A stretch of DNA of 48,978 nt from CAIKZY01 sp044374195 (GCA_044374195.1 JBILOY010000017.1:1-48978), one strand, 5' to 3'; shown: positions 7,713 to 17,095, counted from the stretch's first letter. Notes: generated from the letters alone by a model not told the origin. Numbers and translations: made by a program.

Positions 7713-8021
7713 ATGGGGATTGGCTCACATCTGACTACGGTCCAGATCATCGGCCCGTCGATGGAGCCTGCCTTGAGAACCGGTGACTGTTGGGTGGTGC
7801 GCCTCGGCGCGCGGGTGTCTCCGGGCGATGTCGTATTCGCTGTTCACCCGCTGCGCCCCGACCTGCGGATCGTCAAGAGGGCCATCCGCCAGGAGGGCAC
7901 TGGCTGGTGGATCGAGGGGGATAACCCCGACTCGAGTGATGACAGTCGAAGTTTCGGGCCGGTCGACACGGTGCTCGGGAAGCTGGTCTTTCGGTATTCG
8001 CCCCTGACCAGGCGACGTTGA
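7713..8021 (+). CDS. sodX: Signal-peptidase-like NiSOD maturation protease
   Basis: This small S26-family serine protease of 102 residues has the catalytic Ser16 in GPSMEP and Lys55 in RIVKRA, plus the late motif WWIEGDNPDSSDDSR. It lacks a membrane anchor, as expected for SodX-type proteases that trim the cytosolic nickel SOD precursor rather than secreted proteins. It is divergent from sodN with 93 bases between starts. AGGAGG at 7695-7700 is 12 bases before the ATG, a rather long gap. Confidence 0.85.
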   Translation: MGIGSHLTTVQIIGPSMEPALRTGDCWVVRLGARVSPGDVVFAVHPLRPDLRIVKRAIRQEGTGWWIEGDNPDSSDDSRSFGPVDTVLGKLVFRYSPLTRRR

Positions 8022-8025
8022 GTCT

Positions 8026-8799
8026 CTAGCTCAGGGCCGACCGAATAGTCCAGGCGAGCTCAGCAGGTGCATTGACCATGGCAGGCCCGTACCAGGTGAG
8101 CAGCCGCCCGCTGACGAGAGCGGCATGCGCGGAGAAGTACTCGGGGCCATCGTCGACGGTGAATTCATAGGGCTCATCGGGCAGGATCACCAGCTCGATG
8201 TCGGGCACCTGATTCAACTCGAGTTTGGGGTAGCGCTCCGGGTGCAATCCCAGCGCATTGAAGATGCCGAGCCTGCCGAGTAGCTCACCTGCATATGTAT
8301 CGGAGCCGACGAACATCCAGGGCTTGCGCCAGATCGGGATGAGTGCGGTCACCGGCTGGTCGAAGACCGGCTCGGGGTTCGCCCAGTTGGCTCGCGCCTG
8401 CTCAAGCCAGGGAACGTTCATGTGGCCAAGGGTCGCGAAGAGTCGCGTCATGGAGTCGATGGCCTGATCGACGTTGCGGATCTCGGTCACCCACACGGCA
8501 AGCCCGGCATCACGCAGTTCGGCGATGTGTTCGGGCTTGTTCTCTTCTTCGTTGGCAATGACGAGATCAGGAGCCATCGCAATGATGGCAGCAATGTCGG
8601 GATTCTTCGTGCCACGAATGCGCGGAACGTCGAGCCCTTCGGGATGAGTGCACCAGTCGGTGGCCGCGATGATCGCGCCGGGCATGGTGGCCTCAACAGC
8701 CTCGGTGAGCGACGGCACCAGGCTGACGATGCGCGTGACCTGCTCAGGCAGCATGACTTTTGCGCCGAGATCGTCACGGAGTTCGCGCGGTTCGTTCAT
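8026..8799 (-). CDS. Cobalamin/metal-chelate-binding-like protein (BtuF fold)
   Basis: This 257-residue protein resembles the periplasmic-binding type III fold used by BtuF and siderophore receptors: RIVSLVPSLTEAVEA near residues 23-37, then DLVIANEEENKPEHIAEL. It has no signal peptide or lipobox, so it should stay in the cytosol, unlike transporter receptors. Its ATG overlaps the stop of the upstream threonine aldolase gene (ATGA), implying coupled expression. Its ligand is unknown. No permease or ATPase partner is nearby. Confidence 0.75.
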   Translation of the reverse strand: MNEPRELRDDLGAKVMLPEQVTRIVSLVPSLTEAVEATMPGAIIAATDWCTHPEGLDVPRIRGTKNPDIAAIIAMAPDLVIANEEENKPEHIAELRDAGLAVWVTEIRNVDQAIDSMTRLFATLGHMNVPWLEQARANWANPEPVFDQPVTALIPIWRKPWMFVGSDTYAGELLGRLGIFNALGLHPERYPKLELNQVPDIELVILPDEPYEFTVDDGPEYFSAHAALVSGRLLTWYGPAMVNAPAELAWTIRSALS

Positions 8800-9836
8800 G
8801 CGCCGGTTCCGGAGGTGAGTGAGGTGAGCGCTGACACGAAGGTGTCGATGTCTGCGGTCGTGGTATCCCACGAGCACATCCAGCGCACCTCATTAGTCGC
8901 CTCGTTCCAGACATAGAACGGGGTGACTTCCTGCAGGGCAGGGGTGATCGCGGCGGGGATGATCGCGAAGACCGCATTGGCTTCAACGGCCTGCGTGATC
9001 GTGACGCCGGGGATACCCGCGACCTTCGAGGCAAGGTACTGCGCCATCGAGTTGGAGTGCTCCGCGTTCGCGCGCCAGAGATCGTCTTCGAGCAGTGCAA
9101 TGAACTGAGCGGAGACGAAGCGCATCTTGCTGGCCAGTTGCATGTACTGCTTACGGATGTAGCCGAGGGTCTCGCCCGCCTTGAGAGCTGGATTGAGGAT
9201 CACGACAGCCTCGGCACCCATCGCGCCGTTCTTCGTGGCACCGAAGGAGAGGGCGTCGATACCGATGTCGGTGGTCATCTCCCTAAAGGTGCAGCCGAGA
9301 CCTGCTGCCGCGTTCGAGATGCGTGCCCCGTCGAGATAGACGTACATGTCGAGCTCATGCGCAGTAGAGGTGATCGCACGCAATTCGTCGAGGGAGTACC
9401 GCGTTCCGTATTCAGTGGACTGCGTCACCAGCACGACCCGCGGCTGGGCGTGGTGGAAATCGCCGATGCCCCAGTGCTGGGCACGGATGAGCTCAGGGGT
9501 GATCTTGGCGTCGGCGCTGGGCACCGCGATGACCTTCGAGCCGAGCAGTTTCTCCGGCGCACCGGCCTCGTCGACGTTTACGTGGGCGGTGGTCGCGCAG
9601 ATGACGCTCTCCCAACTGCGCAGCATCGACTGCATGCCCACGACGTTGGCACCGGTGCCGTTGAAGACCGGGAAGACCTCAGCGTGCTCGCCGAACTCAC
9701 CTCGGAGCAGCTCAAGCGCCTGGGAAGTCCAAGGGTCAGCGCCGTACGAGATTGCATGATCGGCGTTGACGGCGGTGATCGCCTCGAGCACGCGCGGATG
9801 CATCCCGGAATGGTTGTCACTGGCAAGGGAGCGCAT
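8796..9836 (-). CDS. ltaE: Low-specificity L-threonine aldolase
   Basis: This 346-residue PLP enzyme of the threonine aldolase/beta-eliminating lyase family cleaves L-threonine or allo-threonine to glycine and acetaldehyde. The PLP lysine is Lys202 in SFGATKNGAMGAEA, and Asp169 in YLDGARIS contacts the cofactor ring. The N-terminal SDNHSGMHP is typical of the family. TAGCGT lies six bases before the ATG, so it is probably leaderless. It forms an operon with the BtuF-like gene downstream and is divergent from an oxidoreductase, with only 36 bases between the two starts. Confidence 0.9.
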   Translation of the reverse strand: MRSLASDNHSGMHPRVLEAITAVNADHAISYGADPWTSQALELLRGEFGEHAEVFPVFNGTGANVVGMQSMLRSWESVICATTAHVNVDEAGAPEKLLGSKVIAVPSADAKITPELIRAQHWGIGDFHHAQPRVVLVTQSTEYGTRYSLDELRAITSTAHELDMYVYLDGARISNAAAGLGCTFREMTTDIGIDALSFGATKNGAMGAEAVVILNPALKAGETLGYIRKQYMQLASKMRFVSAQFIALLEDDLWRANAEHSNSMAQYLASKVAGIPGVTITQAVEANAVFAIIPAAITPALQEVTPFYVWNEATNEVRWMCSWDTTTADIDTFVSALTSLTSGTGA

Positions 9837-9842
9837 CCAGCC

Positions 9843-9848
9843 ACGCTA
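9843..9848 (-). promoter_or_regulatory. -10 box of leaderless ltaE
   Basis: TAGCGT on the minus strand, six bases before the ATG. It lies only 12 bases from the -10 of the divergent gene, so the two promoters overlap. Confidence 0.5.
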
Positions 9849-9860
9849 CCAACTCGGCAT

Positions 9861-9866
9861 TAGGCT
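9861..9866 (+). promoter_or_regulatory. -10 box of leaderless oxidoreductase gene
   Basis: TAGGCT, six bases before the ATG at 9873. Its -35 would fall within the start of the divergent ltaE gene. Confidence 0.5.
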
Positions 9867-9872
9867 CGATTC

Positions 9873-10865
9873 ATGTTCGCCGTCTACGCCGCCGCTGTCG
9901 ACCCCGCTGACCCGCTGTCCTGCCTTGGAGTCGGGGAGTTGCCGCAGCCGACCACCCCAAGTGAGTGGGTGAACGTGCGCGTGCGGGCTGCGAGCCTGAA
10001 CCACCACGACCTGTGGGCGCTCAAGGGAGTTGCGCTCAAGGCTGACCGCGTCCCGATGATCCTGGGCACCGATGCAGCGGGGGTCACCGATGATGGCCGT
10101 GAGGTGATCGTGCATGCGGTGCTCGGAGATCCGACCGTGAACGGCCGTGATGAGACCCTTGATCCTCGTCGTTCGCTACTGAGCGAGATCTACCCGGGCA
10201 CCATCGCCGAGCTCGTGCGAGTGCCCGCGCACAACCTGGTGGACAAGCCGGCTGAGTTGTCGTGGGAAGAGGCTGCCTGCCTGCCGACTGCCTGGCTAAC
10301 CGCGTACCGAATGCTCGCTTCGAAGTCAGGGCTGCAGCCAGGTGACACCGTGCTGGTGCAAGGAGCCGCGGGCGGAGTCTCCACTGCGCTGATCATCTTG
10401 GCTAAAGCTCTTGGGTTCACGGTGTGGGCGACCTCGCGAGATGAGGCCAAGCGCGAGTGGGCTCTGTCGATCGGCGCCGATGAGGTCTTCGAAACTGGCA
10501 CGAAGCTGCCGCACTCGGTTGACGCGGTGATGGAGACCGTGGGTGAAGCCACCTGGGATCACTCGCTGAAGTCACTACGCCCAGGCGGCCGCATCGTGAT
10601 CTCTGGCGCAACGTCGGGTCAGATGCCACCGGCTCAGCTCAATCGAGTGTTCTTCCTTCAGCTGGAAATCATCGGATCGACCATGGGAAGCATCGGAGAG
10701 CTGCGCGAGCTGGTTGACCTTCTCGTGCGCACCGGCGTGCGTCCGGTCATCGATCGGGTACTTCCGATGGAGCAGGCTGCTGAGGCGTTCGCGATGATGC
10801 ACGAGGGGAATGTGCACGGAAAACTCGTGCTCACCCGCCCCGAAGTAGGGGCTACCAACTACTGA
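9873..10865 (+). CDS. MDR-family NAD(P)H oxidoreductase, quinone-reductase-like
   Basis: This 330-residue medium-chain dehydrogenase/reductase has a GroES-like N-terminal domain (SLNHHDLWALKG) and a Rossmann domain with VLVQGAAGGVSTALI near residues 165-180. The catalytic-zinc cysteine of alcohol dehydrogenases is missing, so a zinc-independent quinone or enone reductase is more likely. The substrate is unknown. It is probably leaderless. Its stop overlaps the convergent HXXEE gene by seven bases. Confidence 0.82.
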   Translation: MFAVYAAAVDPADPLSCLGVGELPQPTTPSEWVNVRVRAASLNHHDLWALKGVALKADRVPMILGTDAAGVTDDGREVIVHAVLGDPTVNGRDETLDPRRSLLSEIYPGTIAELVRVPAHNLVDKPAELSWEEAACLPTAWLTAYRMLASKSGLQPGDTVLVQGAAGGVSTALIILAKALGFTVWATSRDEAKREWALSIGADEVFETGTKLPHSVDAVMETVGEATWDHSLKSLRPGGRIVISGATSGQMPPAQLNRVFFLQLEIIGSTMGSIGELRELVDLLVRTGVRPVIDRVLPMEQAAEAFAMMHEGNVHGKLVLTRPEVGATNY

Positions 10866-11494
10866 GTGGGCCGTGCGTAACGAAGGGCGGGGAGGATCTG
10901 ACGATCCTCAAACGGTGACGCGTTCACGTTCTCTAGAACTCGAATCACGCCGATGACCCCGCCGATGTTCAGTGCCAAGCCCAATGCCAGGCCAAGGACG
11001 ATGTCCGTTGCCGACATCATTGGGAGAGCCTCGATGGCGAACCAGACGACCAGCGGAAGAAATAGAAGCAGTGATGTGACCATGCCCGGGTTATAGGGCA
11101 TACGTCCTCGAATGGGAATGACCGCCAGATGCAGAACGCAATTTCCGAGTGAAACCAAAATTGTCGCCAGTCCCAACCACAGCGCCCGCTCCGCGAGGAG
11201 TGCCGCAAGTAGGTAGCCCACCCATCCCACGGCCACGTTGACGACCAGTCCGCTGCGGGTATTGAGCGGGAATCGCCACGGATCCGTGCTGCGGAAAAGG
11301 ACGATATTCAGCATGCCCGGAAACCAGCCCGGCCATCGCCACTCTTCGACCTGGTGTGCGAATAGGGAAAGCAGGCTTAACCAGAGGAGCAGTGTCAGGG
11401 CACTCATCTCGGTGGCGAACAAGCCGAGCCAGACTGCTAGCGCAAGACCCAGCACACCACCTACATCGAACCAGTGGCGCTCCATGAACCGCAT
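10859..11494 (-). CDS. HXXEE-domain membrane protein
   Basis: This 211-residue integral membrane protein has about six to seven helices. The family signature HQVEEWRWPG lies near residues 47-56, and a second conserved His is in NCVLHLAV. Function is not known for this family; the conserved His and Glu suggest metal or proton handling, which is only inference. I prefer the ATG at 11494, with GGGAG upstream, over the one at 11527, which adds eleven polar residues. Confidence 0.75.
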   Translation of the reverse strand: MRFMERHWFDVGGVLGLALAVWLGLFATEMSALTLLLWLSLLSLFAHQVEEWRWPGWFPGMLNIVLFRSTDPWRFPLNTRSGLVVNVAVGWVGYLLAALLAERALWLGLATILVSLGNCVLHLAVIPIRGRMPYNPGMVTSLLLFLPLVVWFAIEALPMMSATDIVLGLALGLALNIGGVIGVIRVLENVNASPFEDRQILPALRYARPTQ

Positions 11495-11621
11495 GATGAC
11501 TTCTCCCGCCTGCTCCGTGATGTGCATGAGTGTGCCATGTTGATGTGCTTCGGAGGGTGTTGTACAGCCAATTTTTGGAGAAGGAATTCAGATGGCTAAC
11601 TGAGGATTCTGACCTGGCTGG

Positions 11622-11801
11622 TCACTCATCATCATCGTCATCGAGGCGAGCCATCCAACTGGCGAGTCGCTCGATGGGAGTCTCGAACTCCGGATTCAAG
11701 TCGACGAACTCGCGAAGTCGCTCGGCAAGCCAGTCGACGCTGATCTCTTCTTCGCCCCGGCGCTTCTGGAGCTCTTCTATGCCTCGGTCGGTGAAGTACA
11801 T
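11622..11801 (-). CDS. DUF6104-family small protein
   Basis: This 59-residue acidic helical protein starts MYFTDRGIEELQKRRGEEE and ends in a run of Asp residues. It follows kgd by two bases, an association I recall from other actinobacteria, so it is probably co-transcribed and may act with the 2-oxoglutarate enzyme. No function is established. The rest of the longer open frame (to 11984) lies inside kgd and is not coding. About 130 bases between this gene and the HXXEE gene show no clear feature. Confidence 0.75.
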   Translation of the reverse strand: MYFTDRGIEELQKRRGEEEISVDWLAERLREFVDLNPEFETPIERLASWMARLDDDDDE

Positions 11802-11803
11802 GG

Positions 11804-14800
11804 CTACGCAAACGCTGCTTCCACGATGGCCTTCTGCTCGGCATCGTGACGATGGTGGGCGCCGACGGCAGGTGACGACGATGCCGGTCGTGCGACTGCG
11901 GTGACCGGACGCTCGATGAGTTGCGGCAGGTGCATGGCCATGAAGCTCCAGGCGCCTTGGTTCATCGGTTCTTCCTGCACCCACATGACCTCGGCACCGG
12001 GGTAGCCCGCGATGGTCGGGGGAAGTGAGCGCGCCGGCAGCGGGTAGAGCCGCTCAAGGCGCACGATCGCGACGTCGGTGATGTTGTTCGCCTCTCGGTG
12101 AGCGAGCAGGTCGTAGTAGACCTTGCCCGCGCAGAGCAGCACCTTGCGCATGCCGCCGGCTGGGTACTCGGTGTCGGGCAGCATCGGATGGAAGTAGCCG
12201 GTCGTAAAATCGGCCTTCCGCGACACCGCATGCTTTGCGCGCAGCAGGGACTTCGGGGTAAAGACCACGAGCGGGCGCTGCACGTGCGCATTTGCCTGCA
12301 GGCGCAGCAGGTGGAAGTACGAAGCCGGATTCGACGGCATCGCGACGATCATGTTGTCCTGCGCGCATAACTGCAGGAAACGCTCGACGCGCGCCGACGA
12401 GTGATCGGGGCCCTGGCCCTCGAAACCGTGCGGCAGCAGCAGGGTCAGGCCTGATTTCTGGCCCCACTTCTGCTCGCCGGAGGAAATAAACTCGTCAATG
12501 ATCGTTTGAGCGCCATCGGCGAAGTCACCGAACTGGGCCTCCCAGAGCACGAGGGCATCGGGTCGAGCCACGGAGTAGCCGTACTCGAAGCCCATGGCTG
12601 CGTACTCACTGAGCAAGGAGTCGTAGACGTACAGGCGCGCCCCATCTCGGTAGCACTGCTTGAGGGGCTTGTACTGCCAGCCGGTTTCCTTGTCGACGAT
12701 GACCATGTGGCGATGACCGAAGGTGCCACGGCGAACATCTTGACCCGCCAGGCGAATGGTGCGGCCATCCATCAGGAGTGAGCCGAAGGCGAGTGCCTCG
12801 GCCATGCCCCAGTCGATGGAGTCGTCTTTGACCATCTGCGCGCGCTTCTGCAATTGCGGAGCCAGACGCGGGTGAATGGTGAAATCTGCGGGCATCTCGA
12901 TCTGGGAGTTAATGACGGTGTCGATCTGCTCCGCTGAGATTGAGGTCTCGATCTCGGCCGCGAGACCTTGCGGAGCAAGGGTGTGTTGCCCTGCGCTGAT
13001 GATGTCGGCAGAGGAGATGCTGAACTCCTCGTGGTCTTCCTCGGACTTGGTCTCCTGGAAGATTCGCTCGAGCTGCTCTTGGAAATGCTTGAGGGCAACC
13101 TCGGCCTCGTCGAGAGAGATATCGCCGCGGCCGATCAGAGCCTCGGTGTAGCTCTTTCGCACTGAGCGCTTCTGGTCGATGATCGCGTACATCAGTGGCT
13201 GGGTCAGTGAGGGATCATCCGCTTCGTTGTGGCCGCGCTTGCGGTAGCAGACGAGGTCAATGACGACGTCCTTGTGGAACTCCTGGCGGTAAGCGAAGGC
13301 AAGTTCGGCCACGCGCACCACGGCCTCGGGGTCGTCGCCATTGACGTGGAAGATCGGTGCCTGGATCATGCGAGCCACATCTGTCGAGTAGTACGACGAG
13401 CGGCTGTACTTCGGCGAGGTAGTGAAGCCGACCTGGTTGTTCACGACGATGTGAATGGTGCCACCGGTGCGGTAGCCCTGGATCTGTGACATCTGCAGGG
13501 TTTCTGCCACGACGCCCTGGCCTGCGAAGGCTGCGTCGCCGTGCATGAGCACTGGAAGGATGTCGAAGACTCGCTCGCGGGGGAGTTGGTCTTGCTTCGC
13601 GCGGACAATGCCCTCGAGTACCGGATTCACTGCCTCGAGATGCGACGGATTCGCGGCGAGATACACCGCTGTCTGCGCGCCATCATCGGCGACGAAGGTG
13701 CCTTCGGTGCCAAGGTGGTACTTCACGTCGCCAGAGCCCTGCACGGACTCCTCGCCGTAGTGGCCCTCGAATTCGCGGAAGATCTGCGCGTACGACTTAC
13801 CGGCGATGTTGGCCAGCACATTGAGGCGACCGCGGTGCGGCATGCCGATGGCCACCTCCAGGATCTCGTTGTGCGAGGCCTCGATCAAGATCGCGTCGAG
13901 AAGCGGGATGAGCGACTCTCCGCCCTCGAGGGAGAATCGCTTCTGGCCCACATACTTGGTCTGCAGGAAGGACTCGAGGGCCTCGCCCTCATTGAGCTTG
14001 TGCAGTATGCGCAGCTGCTCAGTGACATCGGGCTTGGCGTGCGGCTGCTCGACTTGCTGCTGAATCCAGACGCGCTGCTGGGGATCCTCAATGTGCATGT
14101 ACTCGATACCGACGGTGCGCGTGTACGTGTCGCGCAGGACGCCAAGGATCTCGCGCAATTTCATGAGCGGCCTGCCCCCGAAGCCACCGGTGGCGAACTC
14201 GCGATCGAGATCCCACAGGGTGAGCTTGTGCGTGAGGACGTCGAGGTCGGGGTGGGTGCGCTGGCGGTACTCGAGTGGGTCGGTGTCGGCCATCAGGTGA
14301 CCGCGGACGCGATAGGCGTCGATGATCTCCTGTACTCGCACTGTCTTGTCGAGATCGGTCTCGTGGCTGGCCGAGATGTCTTGGGCCCAGCGAATGGGCT
14401 CGTACGGCACGCGCAGTGCGCGGTAGATGTCGCCGTAGAAGTCGCCGCCGCCCAGGAGTAGTTCGTGGATGCGCTTGAGGAACTCGCCAGACTGCGCCCC
14501 CTGGATGATGCGGTGGTCGTAGGTCGAGGTCAAGGTCATGATCTTCGAGACCGCATTGCGCGCAATCGACTCAGGCGATGCGCCTTGCCATTCAGCGGGG
14601 TACTCCATGGCGCCGACGCCGATGATGCAGCCCTGGCCGAGCATCAGGCGCGGCACGGAGTGCACGGTGCCAATGCCACCGGGATTGGTCAGCGAGATTG
14701 TGGTGCCGGCGAAGTCGTCGGCGGTCAGTGCGCCGGCGCGTGCCTTGCGCACGACCTCCTCGTATGCCGCCCAGAACTGAGCGAAGTCCATCGCCTGCGC

Positions 14801-15448
14801 TCCCTTGATGGGAGGGACAACCAACTGGCGTGAACCATCTGGCTTGGCGATGTCGATGGCTAGACCGAGGTTGACGTCTGCATGCTCGACCATGACAGGC
14901 TTGCCATCGATCTCGGCAAATGAGCGGTTCATCGCGGGGATCTCCGCGGTAGCCCGCACGATCGCGTAGCCGATGAGGTGAGTGAATGAGACCTTGCCGC
15001 CACGACCGCGGGCGAGGTGGTTGTTGATCACCGTGCGCGTATCGATCATCAACTTGGCCGGAATCGAGCGCACGCTGGTAGCGGTAGGCACCGTGAGGCT
15101 TGCCTCCATGTTCGCGACTACTCGAGCGGCCGCGCCCTTGAGAGGCACGTTGACGTCGTCGACCTTTGGTGCAGGTATAGGTGCTGCTGCGGGTTTCGCG
15201 GCCGGGGCCGGCGAAGGTGCGGGGGTTTCGGGCGAAGCTGGTGCAGCCATAGTGGGTGCCGGCTGCGCGGCAACGGTCTGTGCGGCCTTGGTCGCGTGCG
15301 GGGATTGCTCGGCGGGCGTGTAGCCCTCGAAGAATTCCCACCAGGCAGGGTCGACGCTGCTCTTATCGGTCAGGAATTGCTGGTAGATCTCGTCTACCAG
15401 CCATTCATTTGGTCCGAATCCGGCGGTTGCAGCAGGCTCATTCGACAC
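11804..15448 (-). CDS. kgd: Multifunctional 2-oxoglutarate metabolism enzyme
   Basis: This 1214-residue fusion is the actinobacterial KGD (SucA with an E2-like domain). It decarboxylates 2-oxoglutarate with thiamine diphosphate and supports dehydrogenase, decarboxylase and carboligase reactions in the TCA cycle. Residues 1-45 form the conserved N-terminal helix region (GPNEWLVDEIYQQF), followed by a Pro/Ala linker at about 50-98. The E2-like succinyltransferase domain spans about 100-335 with active His312 in TYDHRIIQGA. The E1 domain fills the rest. There is no lipoyl domain, as usual for this family. The GTG start has TAGGCT six bases upstream and is probably leaderless. Confidence 0.95.
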   Translation of the reverse strand: MSNEPAATAGFGPNEWLVDEIYQQFLTDKSSVDPAWWEFFEGYTPAEQSPHATKAAQTVAAQPAPTMAAPASPETPAPSPAPAAKPAAAPIPAPKVDDVNVPLKGAAARVVANMEASLTVPTATSVRSIPAKLMIDTRTVINNHLARGRGGKVSFTHLIGYAIVRATAEIPAMNRSFAEIDGKPVMVEHADVNLGLAIDIAKPDGSRQLVVPPIKGAQAMDFAQFWAAYEEVVRKARAGALTADDFAGTTISLTNPGGIGTVHSVPRLMLGQGCIIGVGAMEYPAEWQGASPESIARNAVSKIMTLTSTYDHRIIQGAQSGEFLKRIHELLLGGGDFYGDIYRALRVPYEPIRWAQDISASHETDLDKTVRVQEIIDAYRVRGHLMADTDPLEYRQRTHPDLDVLTHKLTLWDLDREFATGGFGGRPLMKLREILGVLRDTYTRTVGIEYMHIEDPQQRVWIQQQVEQPHAKPDVTEQLRILHKLNEGEALESFLQTKYVGQKRFSLEGGESLIPLLDAILIEASHNEILEVAIGMPHRGRLNVLANIAGKSYAQIFREFEGHYGEESVQGSGDVKYHLGTEGTFVADDGAQTAVYLAANPSHLEAVNPVLEGIVRAKQDQLPRERVFDILPVLMHGDAAFAGQGVVAETLQMSQIQGYRTGGTIHIVVNNQVGFTTSPKYSRSSYYSTDVARMIQAPIFHVNGDDPEAVVRVAELAFAYRQEFHKDVVIDLVCYRKRGHNEADDPSLTQPLMYAIIDQKRSVRKSYTEALIGRGDISLDEAEVALKHFQEQLERIFQETKSEEDHEEFSISSADIISAGQHTLAPQGLAAEIETSISAEQIDTVINSQIEMPADFTIHPRLAPQLQKRAQMVKDDSIDWGMAEALAFGSLLMDGRTIRLAGQDVRRGTFGHRHMVIVDKETGWQYKPLKQCYRDGARLYVYDSLLSEYAAMGFEYGYSVARPDALVLWEAQFGDFADGAQTIIDEFISSGEQKWGQKSGLTLLLPHGFEGQGPDHSSARVERFLQLCAQDNMIVAMPSNPASYFHLLRLQANAHVQRPLVVFTPKSLLRAKHAVSRKADFTTGYFHPMLPDTEYPAGGMRKVLLCAGKVYYDLLAHREANNITDVAIVRLERLYPLPARSLPPTIAGYPGAEVMWVQEEPMNQGAWSFMAMHLPQLIERPVTAVARPASSSPAVGAHHRHDAEQKAIVEAAFA

Positions 15449-15454
15449 GCCTTA

Positions 15455-15460
15455 AGCCTA
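15455..15460 (-). promoter_or_regulatory. -10 box of leaderless kgd
   Basis: TAGGCT on the minus strand, then TAAGGC and the GTG start. The sequence is the same -10 as at 2945 and 9861. Confidence 0.5.
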
Positions 15461-15562
15461 TGCCAATTCACCCGTGGGGCCGAGGCCGCCTTGGGCACGA
15501 CTTAACCGGATGCCGACAGATCGTCAGCTTGCGTTTTGGCCCTTCTCCGTAAGGCTGTCTCC

Positions 15563-16318
15563 ATGACCAGCTCCGATCCACACGAACCCCTTGCCGGCCG
15601 CGTTGCTCTCATCACCGGAGGGTCTCGCGGCATCGGCCTGGAAGCGGCTCGGGGCCTCGGGCGCCAGGGCGCGACTGTCGTGCTGGTCGGAAATGATCCT
15701 GCCCGCGCCGCTGCTGCGGCTCAACTGCTCGAATCCGAGGGGATTGACGCGGTGGGTGAGAGCGCTGATGTCGCTAACTCCGACGCGATGGATGCGCTGG
15801 CCTCCCGGCTGGGGCCGCTGGCCTCTCCTGACATTCTCGTGATCTCGGCCGGCGTGATGAGCGAGAAGATGTCCAAGACCCTGCGCACCTCAGCTGAGGA
15901 GTGGGATCGCGTTATGGGCGTCAACCTTGATGGCGCCTTCCACGCCCTTCGCCTGTTCACCCCGGGGATGGCCGAGCGTCGAGATGGTCGGGTGATCACG
16001 GTCTCGGCCTGTCTCGGGCGATTTAGCGGGCCTGGCACCTCAGGTGGGCTCGCTCCTTACCGGGTGAGCAAGGCCGCGCTCAATGCGATGACGAAGAACT
16101 TCGCAGCCGAGATGATGCATGGCAAGCGCGGTGTGCTGGTGGATGCGATGTGCCCTAATCATTGCCGCACTGACATGGGTGGTCCTGAGGCACCGCGATC
16201 GGCGGCCGAGGGCGCCGAGACGATCATCTGGCTGGCGACGCGTGACGCCGTCACTGCAGAGGGAACCCCGGTTCCGACCGGTCTGCTGTGGGAGGACCGC
16301 CAGGTAGTGCCCTGGTAG
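15563..16318 (+). CDS. Short-chain dehydrogenase/reductase
   Basis: This 251-residue SDR has the cofactor motif TGGSRGIG near residues 18-25, an NNAG-equivalent VISAGVMS, and the catalytic YRVSK with a preceding Ser in TVSACLG. The substrate is unknown. The fold matches 3-oxoacyl-ACP reductase-like enzymes, but the gene is not in the fab cluster. I chose the ATG at 15563, which has AAGG eight bases upstream, over an in-frame TTG at 15536. It converges with an ABC permease gene six bases downstream. Confidence 0.83.
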   Translation: MTSSDPHEPLAGRVALITGGSRGIGLEAARGLGRQGATVVLVGNDPARAAAAAQLLESEGIDAVGESADVANSDAMDALASRLGPLASPDILVISAGVMSEKMSKTLRTSAEEWDRVMGVNLDGAFHALRLFTPGMAERRDGRVITVSACLGRFSGPGTSGGLAPYRVSKAALNAMTKNFAAEMMHGKRGVLVDAMCPNHCRTDMGGPEAPRSAAEGAETIIWLATRDAVTAEGTPVPTGLLWEDRQVVPW

Positions 16319-16324
16319 CCGTGA

Positions 16325-17095
16325 TCAGGTGATGTCGCGCTTGAGCGTGGTGATCGAGGCGATCGCGCCCAGCACGATCGCATATCCGATGAGTAGCAGC
16401 CCGCCGACCCAGGCCGAGAACAAGCCGACGGTCGCCTCACCTTGTCGATAGGTGAAGCTCATGACCGCATCGAGTGCGCCACCGGGCAGCCAGGCGGTTG
16501 TCCAGTCGACGAAGGCACTGAGTAGTGGCTGGATGAGGAAGACGAAGACCAAGGCGATGATCAGCGCCGCGACCTGATTGCGGATCAGTGATCCGACGGC
16601 AACACCGAGGATTGCATAGATGGCGAAGCCGAGGATGACTCCGCCGAGCGTCTGCAAAGACTCCGAGGGAACAATCGCCGCGTGGTCCTTTCCTGCCAGG
16701 GTGATCGTGGCGAGACTGAAGGAGACCAGGAAGTCGACGATGCCGAAGAAGGCACCGATCACGGCGTAGGCCACGGCCTTGGCGAGCATCACCGGAGCAC
16801 GACGCGGCGAGGCGAGGAAGGTTGCCGTGATGGTCATGTGGCGATATTCGCCGGTCATGCCGATGATCCCGAGGATGAGGACGAACACTGATGCATTCGC
16901 GCATGAGGCCACGATGCTGTTGACGTAGGCAGGGACCTGCAGCAACTGCGCACTGTCGGCCACTCGCGCGTCGGTGGGCACCAGGTAGACCATGAGCATC
17001 ACGTTCAACGCAGTGAAGGCCACCGAGAAGGCAAGAAGCCACAGCGCCAGCTTCGTGGTGAGAACCTTGCGGAACTCAGCTCTTATGGCATTCAC
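16325..17095 (-). CDS. ABC-2 type transporter permease
   Basis: This 256-residue protein has six predicted membrane helices and the N-terminus MNAIRAEFRKVLTTKLALWLL, typical of ABC-2 export permeases. A GMTGEYRHMTITATFLASP segment matches the family's cytoplasmic loop. It would pair with the ATPase encoded just upstream; its GTG start overlaps that gene's stop by four bases (GTGA). The substrate is unknown; such pairs often export drugs or lipids. Confidence 0.83.
   Translation of the reverse strand: MNAIRAEFRKVLTTKLALWLLAFSVAFTALNVMLMVYLVPTDARVADSAQLLQVPAYVNSIVASCANASVFVLILGIIGMTGEYRHMTITATFLASPRRAPVMLAKAVAYAVIGAFFGIVDFLVSFSLATITLAGKDHAAIVPSESLQTLGGVILGFAIYAILGVAVGSLIRNQVAALIIALVFVFLIQPLLSAFVDWTTAWLPGGALDAVMSFTYRQGEATVGLFSAWVGGLLLIGYAIVLGAIASITTLKRDIT

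Noticed and set aside
13541..14461. 306-codon open frame on the plus strand
   Set aside because: Antisense to the E1 domain of kgd, with no recognisable motif or ribosome-binding site.
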